Source: Galeopsis tetrahit (lineage: Eukaryota; Streptophyta; Magnoliopsida; Lamiales; Lamiaceae). Taken from it: a stretch of 64,000 bases of DNA. Shown here in pieces: positions 41,883-52,572 of this stretch (position 1 is the first letter of the stretch; every line of letters begins with the position of its first letter). Under the pieces are notes generated by a model that was not told where the DNA came from, did no database searches, and was given only the letters and a program-made list of their open reading frames with translations. The translations under genes and the position numbers were made by a program. The DNA is taken from assembly GCA_963675135.1 (NCBI GenBank), contig OY776124.1:8942677-9006676 (forward strand), in the 5' to 3' direction.

Positions 41883-42574
41883 GTCCAAAGAAGTTCACTC
41901 ATTAAGGGGGAAATAAACTCAAACCTCAGCAGACTTGGTCAAGTCTACTGAAATTCAGAAAAGATGACCTTACTTCTTCAGGACACTTGTCCCTTGAAAT
42001 TCAGGACACTTGTCCACAACTTTTCAGGACACTTGTCCACGTAGGGTCAGATAAGTTGTCTTGGCTATCAAACCAAATCTTGGTATGATAAGCACCTATT
42101 TTTGGTGATCAATGCCCATTTCGAAATCTGTCCCATTGAAATACAGTTTTCACCTTTCTGGGATTTAATTTGTCTCCCACCCAAAAGGTCACTTTCCATG
42201 CATTAAATGCTAAGATTTAACTCTTGTTTGCATTAAACTTTTTGGGACATGATCTATCTCGAAAAACCCCCAGCCTTAAACAAACATTAAAAACCACCCA
42301 CATTTTGAATAAAACAGTTCTTTCACTGTTACATTGGTTTTTGACCATTGGATCAAAACTGGCCAACTCCCCTGAAATCAATCCTAGCCGTCCATTTTGG
42401 ATTTCCATTTTTGTTCACCTTTGAATTGCATCAAGACTTCACCAACTCATTGACAAACATTCTTTTTAGAATATTCACAAGTCTTAAGATCCCTCTCAAA
42501 CACTTCTTCCCCAAGTATTCGAAACCCTAGCTCTAAATTTCTTCAAACTCTCTCAATCTCTATCAAACTTTCAA
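41883..42574 (+). promoter_or_regulatory. Spacer between pol and ORF3, with purine tract and gene-like leader
   Basis: The spacer begins with a purine tract AAGGGGGAAA (41904-41913) that resembles the usual copia tract before a 3' LTR. Three copies of GGACACTTGTCC, a near-palindrome, follow at about 41980-42040. The last 200 bp look like the leader of an ordinary plant gene: CT-rich, with a telo-box-type AAACCCTAG at about 42523, ending at the ORF3 ATG. This suggests that ORF3 could have its own promoter, which is inference. Confidence 0.6.
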
Positions 42575-45500
42575 ATGGCCCCCAAAGTTAGACCAGAGAT
42601 GCTTATTGATTTCTCCAACAAGGCTCTAGACCTTGATTTTGGCTACCTGAGCAACAAAAACAACCTTCATTTTGAGCCCATAGTATCCTTTGAGAGTGAG
42701 GATCCTGAGATTAAACCAACTCTAAGATGGCTAAGAAGAGCTGGTTTGCAAAAATTCATGGAGGAAAGACCAAGTTCATGCTTGGAAGGCTACATGGCTG
42801 AATTCTTTGCCTTTCTCAAGTGGAGAGGTCAACCTGCAGATGGTGAAGTTTCCACAAGGTTATCTTATACTGCAGAAGGAGAGGAAGAAGAGAGATTTCA
42901 TAGAGTGAAATTCTCTTCAGAAGATATTGAAGGAGCCTTTGGATTGCCTAATGAGGGAAGGAATCCAGAAGTTTATGGCACTGGCCATGAAGATGGCTCA
43001 AGAATGGCTATTAGTTCCAGGCCCCATTTCTTCAACTCAAAACAAGAAGACTCTCAAGCCAAAATTTCTCAACCTCTTTGAGGTAGTTGCTAAGAGTCTC
43101 TTGAGCAACACTGGAAGCTTGGAGCAGGTCAGCCATCCAAGAATCAGAATCATGGCTGCTGTGATTGATGCTAGTGACAAAGGCATCAAATTTGATTGGA
43201 GAACCTTCATCATGTCTGAGATGATGAAGGAAAAGGCTAAATTCAAAGTGAAAACTCACAACAAAGTTGTGCTAGAAGGGAAGCTCAAGTATTGCACCAG
43301 GGCAAGTTTGTTAATTGAGAGATTCTCTCATTACTCTCAAATGCAAACATTTGCAAAGCCCCTTCCAGCCCAAAAGATTCTGTTCAGGAAACTCAGCAAG
43401 AAAACTGAGCAAAGAAGGATGCTTATGGCCAAACCTGCTGAAGAACAGGTTGAAGAAAAGCCTAAGATGAAGAAGAGAACCAAGGCCAGAGCAGTTAAAA
43501 CAAGGAAAATGTCTCAATTATCTTCAGGAGAAGCCTCAGGAGCATCAGCTGAAGTTGATGAAGTGGCAGAAGAGGGAGTAAGTGTGCCTTCTGACCACTC
43601 AGAAGAGTTGAGGTTGAAGTATAATGAGACAAGGCAGAAGAAGAAAGGAGATAAGAGGATCAGGGAAGTTGTCCCTGAGAAGGAAGGTGAAGGAAGTGGA
43701 AGCAGTAGGGCCAGCAAGAGAAGGGCCAAGCCTACTGAGAAAGTGTTGGAGCTGCAGGAAGAAAGGTCACTACAATTGTCTCTAAGAGAGAGCAGAGCTG
43801 AAAGCAGGACCAAATCTAGGTCAAGGACCAACTCATTTGGTTCTGGAACTCCAGAATCCAAGATCCCTGAAGGACAACCTTTAGAGGCCAACATCCCTGA
43901 GTTTCAGAATCCTGAGCCCAACTCCCCTGAAACCCATGTTACCCCTTCCAACCAACCCATTACCCCTGTAGATCTCTCTAAGAGATATTCCCCAGAAGGG
44001 AATGTGCAAAGAAGTGGCATTGATGTGCTTGCAGACTTAGCAGTAGATGAGACAAGACTCCTGTCTCCCCTTGACTCATCCATGCTCAATTATTCAAAGC
44101 TTTTAGAACATGCACTCAATGAGCCAACTCCCCTGAGTAAAGCCCCTTCAGATTCATTGCTCTCAAAAGCAACTGAAGCACCTTCTACTGCACCAAACCC
44201 TTCTGAAGCCAACATCCCTGAATTAAACCTTCCTGAAGCCACTTTAGGAGAACCCAGAGCCAACTCCCCTATAACCCAAAGTCCCCATTCAAGTGGAGAT
44301 GAGGAGGAGTATACTTATGAAAGTATGCTCAGAGGAGGAGCAAAAGCTACTGTGGACAGTTTGTATCCACAACTTGCTGAATTTCCAAGAATTCAGAAGA
44401 CATTTCATGATCTAAGGATTCTTGTTGATGTAAAAGACAAATCTATGATGGAGATATCACAAGTCATCCAAGATAAGGGTGCAAACTGGTGGCAAATAGA
44501 GGAGAACAGATTACTACACTTTGCTGGAGTTTCAAAGACAAGATTTCTCATTAATGAGGAAAGTTTTGCAAAGCTAGTAGCTGATAAAATTGAGGAGGAG
44601 AAAGAAAGAAAAGCTAAGGGAATCAAACACCCTGACAGTAGCTCAAATGATGATGATTCCCCTGATGATCCCTCAAATCATTCAAATCCCAACCCTCCTG
44701 AAACCCCTCAAGGCAACCTCCCTGAACCTTCTCAACCTAAGTCTTCTATAGCAGACAGACTTTCAAACCCTCCTAAAACCTATCATAGGAAAGGCTCTGT
44801 ATCTTCAGAGGTGTTGACCAAGGGTGGTAACACAACCAAAGACACATCTGCCAATGAAGGTTCTTCTGAACCCAAGGCACAGCCTAAAGATGTTGAGGTT
44901 CCTATACTAGAGGCTGGTTTGATTAAGGCCTATTCAGTGTCAAAAGAGTTGGACACTGATCAGCCCTTAATCATTCAGGATGACTCAGTGGCTGTTGAAA
45001 TAAGCACTGTGATCTCCCCACAACTGCCATCTATGAACCTTGTTGAAGGTGGAGATGTTGCAGGTTTAGAAGAAGGAGTTGAAAAGGAGAAATTAGTGGA
45101 AAAATCAGAGGGAGTAGTAGATGAGAGAGATGTGGTGATCACTAGAATAGTGAGTGTACCACCAAATGAGGGTGATATAAGTGAGGAAGGGCAGGCTATT
45201 CTTGAAGTCAAATCTGAACTTCAGGAATCCCTTGATGAGAGGAGGCCTGTTCCTTTAAGTGAGGAAATTATTAAAGAAGGGAGAAAAGAAAGAGTTGAAA
45301 ATGAGAAGAAGGCTGCTGATGTATCAGAGTCTTATATAAAAGAAATTGAGGGTGATGAGTGTCTATTTCCTAACTTATTTGATTTCTCTACTGTTGCAGG
45401 TATTTCTTTTGACCAAATTTTTGCAGATGAGTTCTTAACAGATGCCCCTATACAAGTAGATACAGGCTCAGCTCAAGCCTTACTTGGAATGCAATCAGAG

Positions 45501-47321
45501 AAATTGGACTCCTTGGCTCATCAAGTCCAATCTGCTCATGCTGAAACTTCAGGAGCATTGAATGAGCAAGGAAGGACCCTAGCATCTGTAGAAATGAGGC
45601 TCACTGGCTCTGAAGATGTTGTGCTCCCAACTCTGGAAGCAAGGATGAGTGGTGTGGAAACTGGTCTCCAAACCATTTCCACTGAAGTACAAAATGCCAA
45701 ATCCACCATGGAAGCCATCTCAGAGGAGGTCAAGAAAGAGCAAAAGTTGTTGAGAGACAATCATAATGCCAATGTCAAAGCTCTCAGGCTAACTGTTAAG
45801 CAAGCTCTTGGAAAGAAGACTGCATTGCAAAAGAGAAGAGCTGAAGAGCAAAGGCTAGCTATGGTGAAAGCAGCCTCTGAAAAATTTTCCCAAGAGGTAT
45901 TGGCCAGCATTGCTGAAGGTGCAGTGGCCAACCTCACTGAGCTTCTTAAAGCCCAACTGGATGCATCCCTGAGAGCAACCTTGGAGGAGGTTGTTCAACA
46001 AAAGATGAAGCCTGTTCTAGCTTTCCTTAGCTTGAGCAATGATAGGATGCAGAATATACTTGATGAAAATGTATATCTGTTGGAGGAGATGAAGTCCCTG
46101 AACCAGGCCCAATCCCTAATGGCCACAACCATGAGTGAGCTAAAACCCCAGTGTTTTGATGCTGCCAAAAAGGGGGAAAGGGAAAGAGCTAGAGCAAAAG
46201 GTGCCTTGGTGATTGGGAGCCCAGTCAAAGGGAAAGATAAAGCTGCTGAAGGAAAAGGAAAAGAGCCTGCAGTGCTAAACTTGAAAGAATTGGATGAAGA
46301 AGAGCAATTAGCACTTGCATTAAAGAACTCTATGGCCTCAGTTCAAGAAGAAAGAATAAGGCTACAGCAGAGACCAGGTGGTGAGGCATCTGGTTTGGAC
46401 AAAGGTGATGAAGGTGTCCAAACTAGAGGAAAGATCAAGAGGGCAAAAGGAAAGAAAAGGCAAGTTGAAACCTTCACTGACTTTCCTAACAGTCTTGATC
46501 TTCCACCTGAATTCAGAATTGATGAAGATGAGCCTACATCAAAGAAGGCCAAAACTGCTGAAGAGACCAAAATTGCTGAAAAGGACAAGTCCTCTGATTC
46601 TGCCAAGAGTGCTGAAGGTCCCAAGTCCACTGAAGACATTGAAGAACTATTTGCTGAAGGATTTGGACCTGAACCTAAAAAGAAGACCACTGTCCTAGCT
46701 CATGATCCATCAAAGTTGTTTCATGAAGGGTATGGCAAAGACCCTGAAACACAACAGAAGCTGGCCATGATGAGGGCCCAGGAGAAAATGGATTTGATAG
46801 AAGAGTCTAACAGAGCAAGAGACAAGAGAAGAGCTAACTTTCAGAAACCAAGAAGAAGGAGAGCAACCTACAGCAAGATGAAGCCTCAGCTTCTAATCCC
46901 AATGGACATCAAATATCCACACTTGGATAAATGGGTGCCAATTCAGCTAAATGATACATGGGAAGAGGCTAAAAGGGAGTTTGTCTATGACTATTATGTC
47001 ATTGACAGATGGAATGGAGGAGATGCAAACTCTGCCTTTACTGAGTTCATGCTGGAATACTACAGAGAATTGTATAAACAATTACTTGCAGCTGCTGACA
47101 TTGCAAGAATTGAACTCAATGCTCCCAAGCCTATCATCTACATGCCTCCAAAGCTTGATGGATGGATTGACCAAGCAAGGATCCTAAGGGAGTTCACAGA
47201 AATTCTGAAGCTGAACAAGATGACCCTTGGACCCAAAGGAACTAACCAGGAAGCCATGGAACTCAAGAAGAGAGTGTGGGCACAATATGGGATGAACCCA
47301 CCTCCTGAGGATGATCTCTAA
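42575..47321 (+). CDS. Sirevirus third ORF (env-position protein), one frameshift
   Basis: A very large third protein follows pol. Its start (42575) and the next 125 or so codons are in one frame; from about 42955-42975 the conserved reading passes to a second frame that stays open to 47321, so one indel separates the parts. The N-terminal region (KFSSEDIEGAFGLP; LLIERFSHYSQMQ) resembles the plant-transposon ORF domain found in Sirevirus and Athila extra ORFs. The middle is long, acidic and disordered, with N-[ILS]-P-E words. A coiled coil covers about 45490-46000. The C-terminus is a Trp/Tyr-rich domain (about 46850-47321). I see no signal peptide or clear membrane segment, so a virus-like envelope role is not supported. 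Its function is unknown. Confidence 0.8.
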
Positions 47322-47850
47322 GAATGGCTAAGTCTTCTGACTTTTTCTGGATGAAAAATTATCTTATCTGAAGATATCTTTTGCTATGTGGTCAAATCTA
47401 CTGAAGTTTTTGGACAAACCTGCTGATATGGTGTTTGCTCTGATATGGTTTAAATTGCTCTGAAACAAGATTTGATGTGCTCTACATTGATATCTGAAAT
47501 ACTTTGTACTAGCTCTGATACTTGAAGAAGTTGTTTTGCTCTGATCTTATGTTTAGAATGTATTTGTAGTGAAATGATATCTTGAATTCATGCTCTGATA
47601 AGTTATCTTCAACTATCAACATGCCTGTAATGTTTTTATATGAATGATAATTGAACCACCTTTGAATCAAGATACATTATTACAAAAATCTCTCTATGCC
47701 TATCCTTGAAACCTATTTGCAACAAAAACAGTGAATACACTAACACATTGTTTTTTCAGGAATATTGACCTCAGTCATGTCTTCTGAAGATACATGTAAT
47801 AGGTGTAGACAAGTCACTTTTGCATAGAATGTGTAGGTTTTGGCATCATC
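47322..47850 (+). other. 3' non-coding region of the Sirevirus
   Basis: I see no gene between the ORF3 stop and the purine tract. Words such as GCTCTGAT and CTGATATG recur often. This stretch would be the 3' untranslated part of the genomic RNA. Confidence 0.6.
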
Positions 47851-47863
47851 AAAAAGGGAGAAA
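47851..47863 (+). promoter_or_regulatory. Polypurine tract of the Sirevirus
   Basis: AAAAAGGGAGAAA lies one base before the TG of the right LTR, the position where plus-strand DNA synthesis is primed. Confidence 0.9.
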
Positions 47864-47864
47864 T

Positions 47865-49640
47865 TGTTGGGAATAAAATGATACATGTTTTGATTAAATA
47901 CCAAAACCCCCTGAGACATGCCCAAGTCAAGATGATTGTGTTCAAAATGTGATAGAACACATAGCACTAGGCTAGATGAAAAGCTGATATGTTAGGCAGC
48001 TCTTAGATGATTAGATGCACAATGTGAGGGGGAACCTATGACTTCAAAGTGATCAAGATCAAGTCCCCTCAAGGCTCAAAGTCTGGAACAAACTCTATGT
48101 GAAAAAGCTCTGATGCTATAAGACCAAGTATGCTGATCAGGTGAGTTGTCCAGAAGAAGATTGCAAAGCTCAAAAGGACAAGATCAATCAAATATTATCA
48201 GGAGAGTTGTCCAGAGCAGTCAACTCTATGTGAAAAAGCTCTGATGCTAAAAGACCAAGTATGCTGATAAGGAGAGTTGTCCAGAAGAGTTGTCTCAGCA
48301 AGATTGAATCAGAACAGATGCTTTAAAGGTTGAAGATCAACTATGCTGAAGAAGCTAGAGACAATCATACCCTAAAGAACTCCATTGAAACATGCTAAGA
48401 TCAACTTGGAGTGAAAGAAAGAGAAAGAGCCAAGTCATCTGAAGAAGAGCAAGCCAACCTTGCTGATAAGCAAATCTGCTGATAGTGATAAGGAGAGTTG
48501 TCCACTTGATAAGGAATGTTGTCCTATCATTGGATCAACCTTCAGAAGCCATGACCAAGTCCTAACAAGAAGTCAAACATTGGGAAAAGTGCTGCAGAAA
48601 GAAGACAAAGTCTTACAAGCCGTTTATTACCCAAATAAGGACATGTCACTATCAAGAATCTGTCTTCCAGTTTGAAGAACTCAAGGAAGACATTTATAGC
48701 AATTTGGGGCTGCCTCTCCAACGGGCAAATCTCCATTTTGTCTATAAATACAAGGAGTGTGAAGACCATTTGAGGCATCCATTCTACATCCAACTGAGCA
48801 ACTAGTCTGAAAGCTTCAAAGTCTCCAAAAGACATTCTCAGTCTTGAAACACTTCTTCTAAGCTGAATTCACTGTATATCCAAACACAAAGCTTAGAGAG
48901 ATATCCTATCCTTATACACTGATCTTCATTGTAAAGGATATCTCATTAGTTGGAACCTTACTTCAATCCTTACCCCTTTCAAGTGAGAAAGTGAGAAGGT
49001 TGTAGTAGTAGAAGTGGTAGGAGCTGACTGTTGAGAGAAGAACAGTTCAGTTCTGAGTTGAGAAGAGGGTACTAGGACTCTAGACATCCTAGGGATCAAT
49101 TCACCAAGGAGTGGTGTTATTGATCAAGTGCACCTTGGCACTATAAAACAAGTTAATTCCAAGAGTGAAGGAATTATCCTGTTAAATCAGGGAAAGTGGA
49201 TGTAGGAGCTTGAGTCTCTGAACCACTATAAACTCCTGTGTTGATTTACCTTACAAAGTACTTACATTCATTCAACACTGCACACAAAACTGATCTTTCA
49301 AAAGATACATATTCAAAGACTGTGCAAAACTGATTTGGACAAGTTCCCTGAAACTAAACTGGACTGCATTAGATTGACAAAGTGATTTCAGAAACTTAAG
49401 GAGTCTAAACTTAAAGGGCCAACCATTATTCCGCACATATAACTCCACTAGATAGTTATTCAACTGAGTACTCAATAGTACTTAGTAGTTTGACTATCTT
49501 AGAAGAGTTAATCATCTTCAGCAGAGTTGTCCAAGACAACCTTGCTGAGCTCTGGTTTGATCAAAGTTGAAAAGAATTGCATACAAGTGTATTCCCCCCC
49601 CCCCCCATACACTTGTTATATACTCCTTTCAGGACCAACA
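47865..49640 (+). repeat. Sirevirus 3' LTR
   Basis: This LTR is 1776 bp. Compared by eye with the 5' LTR I see one substitution (G at 35829, A at the matching site near 49523) and a longer C-run (13 against 10). The near identity marks a very recent insertion. Confidence 0.96.
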
Positions 49641-49645
49641 AGTAT

Positions 49646-51543
49646 TTTTCAAAATTTTAATATAAAATAATATTATATGTATGATTTTATTATAGTCGCT
49701 AATACAATAAGTAATAACCAGTAATACTATAAACAATAATCAGTAATACCATTAACAATAATTAATAATATCTTTAACAAATAATTGCACACATCTAATT
49801 ATATTCAATAATACCAAAACCAATTATTAGTAATACCACGAACAGTAATCGGTAATACCATTAATATTAATTAGTAAAATTTTATACAACAACAAATAAT
49901 TTCACACATCTAATTATATAAAGTAATATCAAAAAATAATTATCAGTAATACCATGAAGGCATGAACAATAATTAGTAATACCATGAACATTGATCATTA
50001 ATATCTTATACAATAACAAATAATTTCACAAATCAAATTATATTCAGTAATACCAAAAACAATCATCAGTAATACCATAAATAATAATATATAATACCAT
50101 AAATAATAATAATAATAATCAGTAATGCCTTAAGTAATAAAAAATAATTCCACACAATCAATAATACCACAAACAATAACCAGTAATACCACAATTAATA
50201 ATCAATAATACCGTAATCAATAATCATTAATATTAATTCAATAGTGTATTAATAGTAATACCACAATCAATAAATAATAATACCAATAGCAATAATATCA
50301 TAAAAAGTGGAGGGAGTGTAGATCGGGGTGTACCGAAGAAAATAGGGGGTGCACATTACCAAGCCCAATTGAAGAGAACCCTAGCAAAATAGAAGGGCAC
50401 CCTAGGTCAGCAGTCGACGCCTGAGATTTCATCGACAAGGTCACCGGCTCCGAGTGCCGGCCGATTAGAGATCCATCGACAACATACTCACAGTCCTCCG
50501 TCGGACCGTCGTCAACCGGAGGAAGAAGCTGTGCAGGAGCATGGTGAAGAAGATGAACAACGAGAGCGAAGCGACATCGACCTGAGTGTTGCAGGCGAGC
50601 GCTATTGATGTCGGAGAAGCTCCTGGATCGAAAACACAAAAGAGATTGATCGAAGCAGCCGCGTCGGTGGTCGAAATGAGTAGAGGTTTTCGGCCGCCAT
50701 GGATCGTGGCCGAGATGGAAGATGATGTTGATTGTCATGGAATTGAAGAATCGCGATTGCGATTTGAGAAGGGGTCTTGGGCTTCAGCGTCCGGGACGGA
50801 AGCGCCGCCGTCGCCGTGGAAGGGGTGGTCGAATATGGTGGTGGTTGAGTCACCCACCGACCGACATGGATTTTCGACAGATCCTTTACTCATCAAATTA
50901 AAATTGAAATTCAGGTGCCTCGCCGATCGACTATAATAAAATCATACCTATAATATTATTTTGTATTAAGATTAAAAAAATATACATGAAAAAAATGAAA
51001 AAAGAAAGACAGGAAAAAAAAAAACGAAGAAAAAAATCTTTGAAAAAAAAAAATGGGAAGAAAAAAGGAAAAGATGATGGGAAAAAATTTAAAAAGAAAA
51101 AAATCGAGATGACTTGGTGGTGAATCGACGGTAACTCAACAATAACTCGTCTGCATATTGTAAATATATAAATTAGAGTTTATTTTATTATATTTTGTGT
51201 AAATTAATAAAAAGATAATATAATTTTTTAAAAAATATTTTGGGGTGAACTCATAAAATGAGCGGGTGCAGATAATCGTGATAAAACAATAATTTGGGAG
51301 TGAACTCATAAAATGGTGGGTGCAGATAACCGTGGTAAAAAATAATTTGGGGGGTGAACTCATAAAATGAGCGAGTACAAATAACGTGGTAAAAAAAAGA
51401 TTTGGGGATGAACTCATTAAATGTGTAAGTGCAGATAATTATAGTAAAAAATAATTTGAAAGGTGAACTAATTAAATGAATGGGTGCAAATAATTTAAAA
51501 TTGAGGTATGCACCCTGCATGCAAGTGCATACAAGTATTTGAC
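49646..51543 (-). mobile_element. MULE-2, right part
   Basis: After the Sirevirus and its AGTAT duplication the Mutator-like element resumes: an AT-rich minisatellite (complement of the GGTATTAC type) to about 50300, the GC-rich captured segment to about 50880, then the right arm with 55 bp tandem units, ending ...AAGTATTTGAC at 51543. It is followed by the 9 bp ATAAAATAA (51544-51552) that matches the left flank. Confidence 0.87.
50300..50880 (-). pseudogene. Captured GC-rich segment of MULE-2 (frameshifted relative to MULE-1)
   Basis: This is the homologue of 31502-32080 on the opposite strand. The minus-strand reading is similar through DPTEDCEYVVDGSLI-like and IGLGNVH-like stretches, but two overlapping frames (50853-50602 and 50738-50298) are needed to cover it. 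The plus strand keeps a 116-codon frame (50586-50936). Which strand was coding in the source gene cannot be decided here. Confidence 0.55.
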
Positions 51544-51729
51544 ATAAAATAATAGATTTCTAACGTTGTTCATACCAAAAATATGATTTGAATTAAGAAG
51601 AGATTTTGGTAGTATATCTCACACAGAATTTGGCAATAAATCTCACATTACTTTACGTTTTAATAAATATATTTTCTTCTCTCCAAAAATAGAATACTAA
51701 AAAGGAAATTACGCGAACATTTATTACAC

Positions 51730-52086
51730 TCCCTCCGTTTTTAATTAAGTGTCACTTTGTCTTTTTTAATATTTTCAAAATAAGTGTCATTCTACATTTT
51801 TTTTCTTTAATTTTGACAATTTTACCCTTATACATTATGCTCTCTCCATTTTCTTTACCTTGATTTAAGTCTTTTCCCTTTTGAATATAATACTATAGAT
51901 AAAATCATGGATAAACCTTAATTATTGTATACATGAATATCACCTACAATATTGGCCACATTCATTACTAAACATAAATTTAATATTAAAACTAGTTATC
52001 ATTAATGAAGGGTAAAATAATCCATAAATATATATCTTAATTTGTTGAAAATTGTTAAAATGACACTTAATTAAAAATGGAGGGAG
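51730..52086. mobile_element. Stowaway-like MITE, second family
   Basis: The ends CTCCCTCCGTTTTTAATTAA and, inverted, CTCCCTCCATTTTTAATTAA enclose about 357 bp without coding potential. The TA duplication is clear only on the right. The interior differs from the other MITEs in the window. Confidence 0.8.
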
Positions 52087-52335
52087 TATTCAATAAGAAA
52101 AATCACACGAAAAATTGATTAATATTATTTATCTATTATTCTATTATAAAAAAATAATTTGTGTTAAATATAAAATATAGAAATAAAATTGATAAAATTA
52201 AATTTATGGTAACGGTATACATTATAAAAATATAAATTAAATTATTTTCTTTATATGGCATATCTCACAAGAAAATTCATTATTAGGTTTATAACCGTTG
52301 GGCTGCGCTAAGTTAGATATATTTGGCTGATCGGA

Positions 52336-52471
52336 CTTTTATTTTTAAGTTAGATTTACTTAGACCTTTTAAGTTATTTAAGGCATAATTTCCTTTTTTG
52401 TTGTTTTTATTTTTAAGTTAGATTTACTTAGACCTTTTAAGTTATTTAAGGCATAATTTCCTTTTTTTGTT
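52336..52471 (+). repeat. 68 bp direct duplication upstream of the RING gene
   Basis: A block containing TTAAGTTAGATTTACTTAG and TTTAAGGCATAATTTCC occurs twice in tandem with a 68 bp period, ending about 100 bp before the RING gene start. It may lie in the promoter. Confidence 0.9.
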
Positions 52472-52506
52472 GTTTTCTTTGTTATTGGATTTGGTACTCC
52501 TATTAC

Positions 52507-52533
52507 TATATATATATATATATATATATATAT
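52507..52533. repeat. TA microsatellite near the RING gene start
   Basis: A run of 27 alternating T and A lies 40 bp before the ATG, where a leader or TATA region would be expected. Confidence 0.9.
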
Positions 52534-52572
52534 CAACAAATACTTTATTTGAACAAACTCTCAAAACTTTCG

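Larger units (their letters stand above)
34171..49640 (+). mobile_element. Sirevirus-type Ty1/copia LTR retrotransposon, 15.5 kb, very young
   Basis: Two LTRs (1773 and 1776 bp) begin TGTTGG and end CCAACA. A 5 bp duplication, AGTAT, flanks the element (34166-34170 and 49641-49645). A primer binding site matching the initiator Met tRNA follows the left LTR, and a purine tract precedes the right. In order it carries gag, pol in copia order (protease, integrase, reverse transcriptase, RNase H) and a third ORF of about 1.58 thousand codons. Long LTRs, this primer site and an extra ORF after pol are features of Sireviruses (SIRE1, Opie). It interrupts MULE-2. Confidence 0.97.

Noticed and set aside
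42575..47321. Calling the third Sirevirus ORF an envelope protein
   Set aside because: No signal peptide, transmembrane segment or fusion-peptide-like region was seen; only the position after pol fits.
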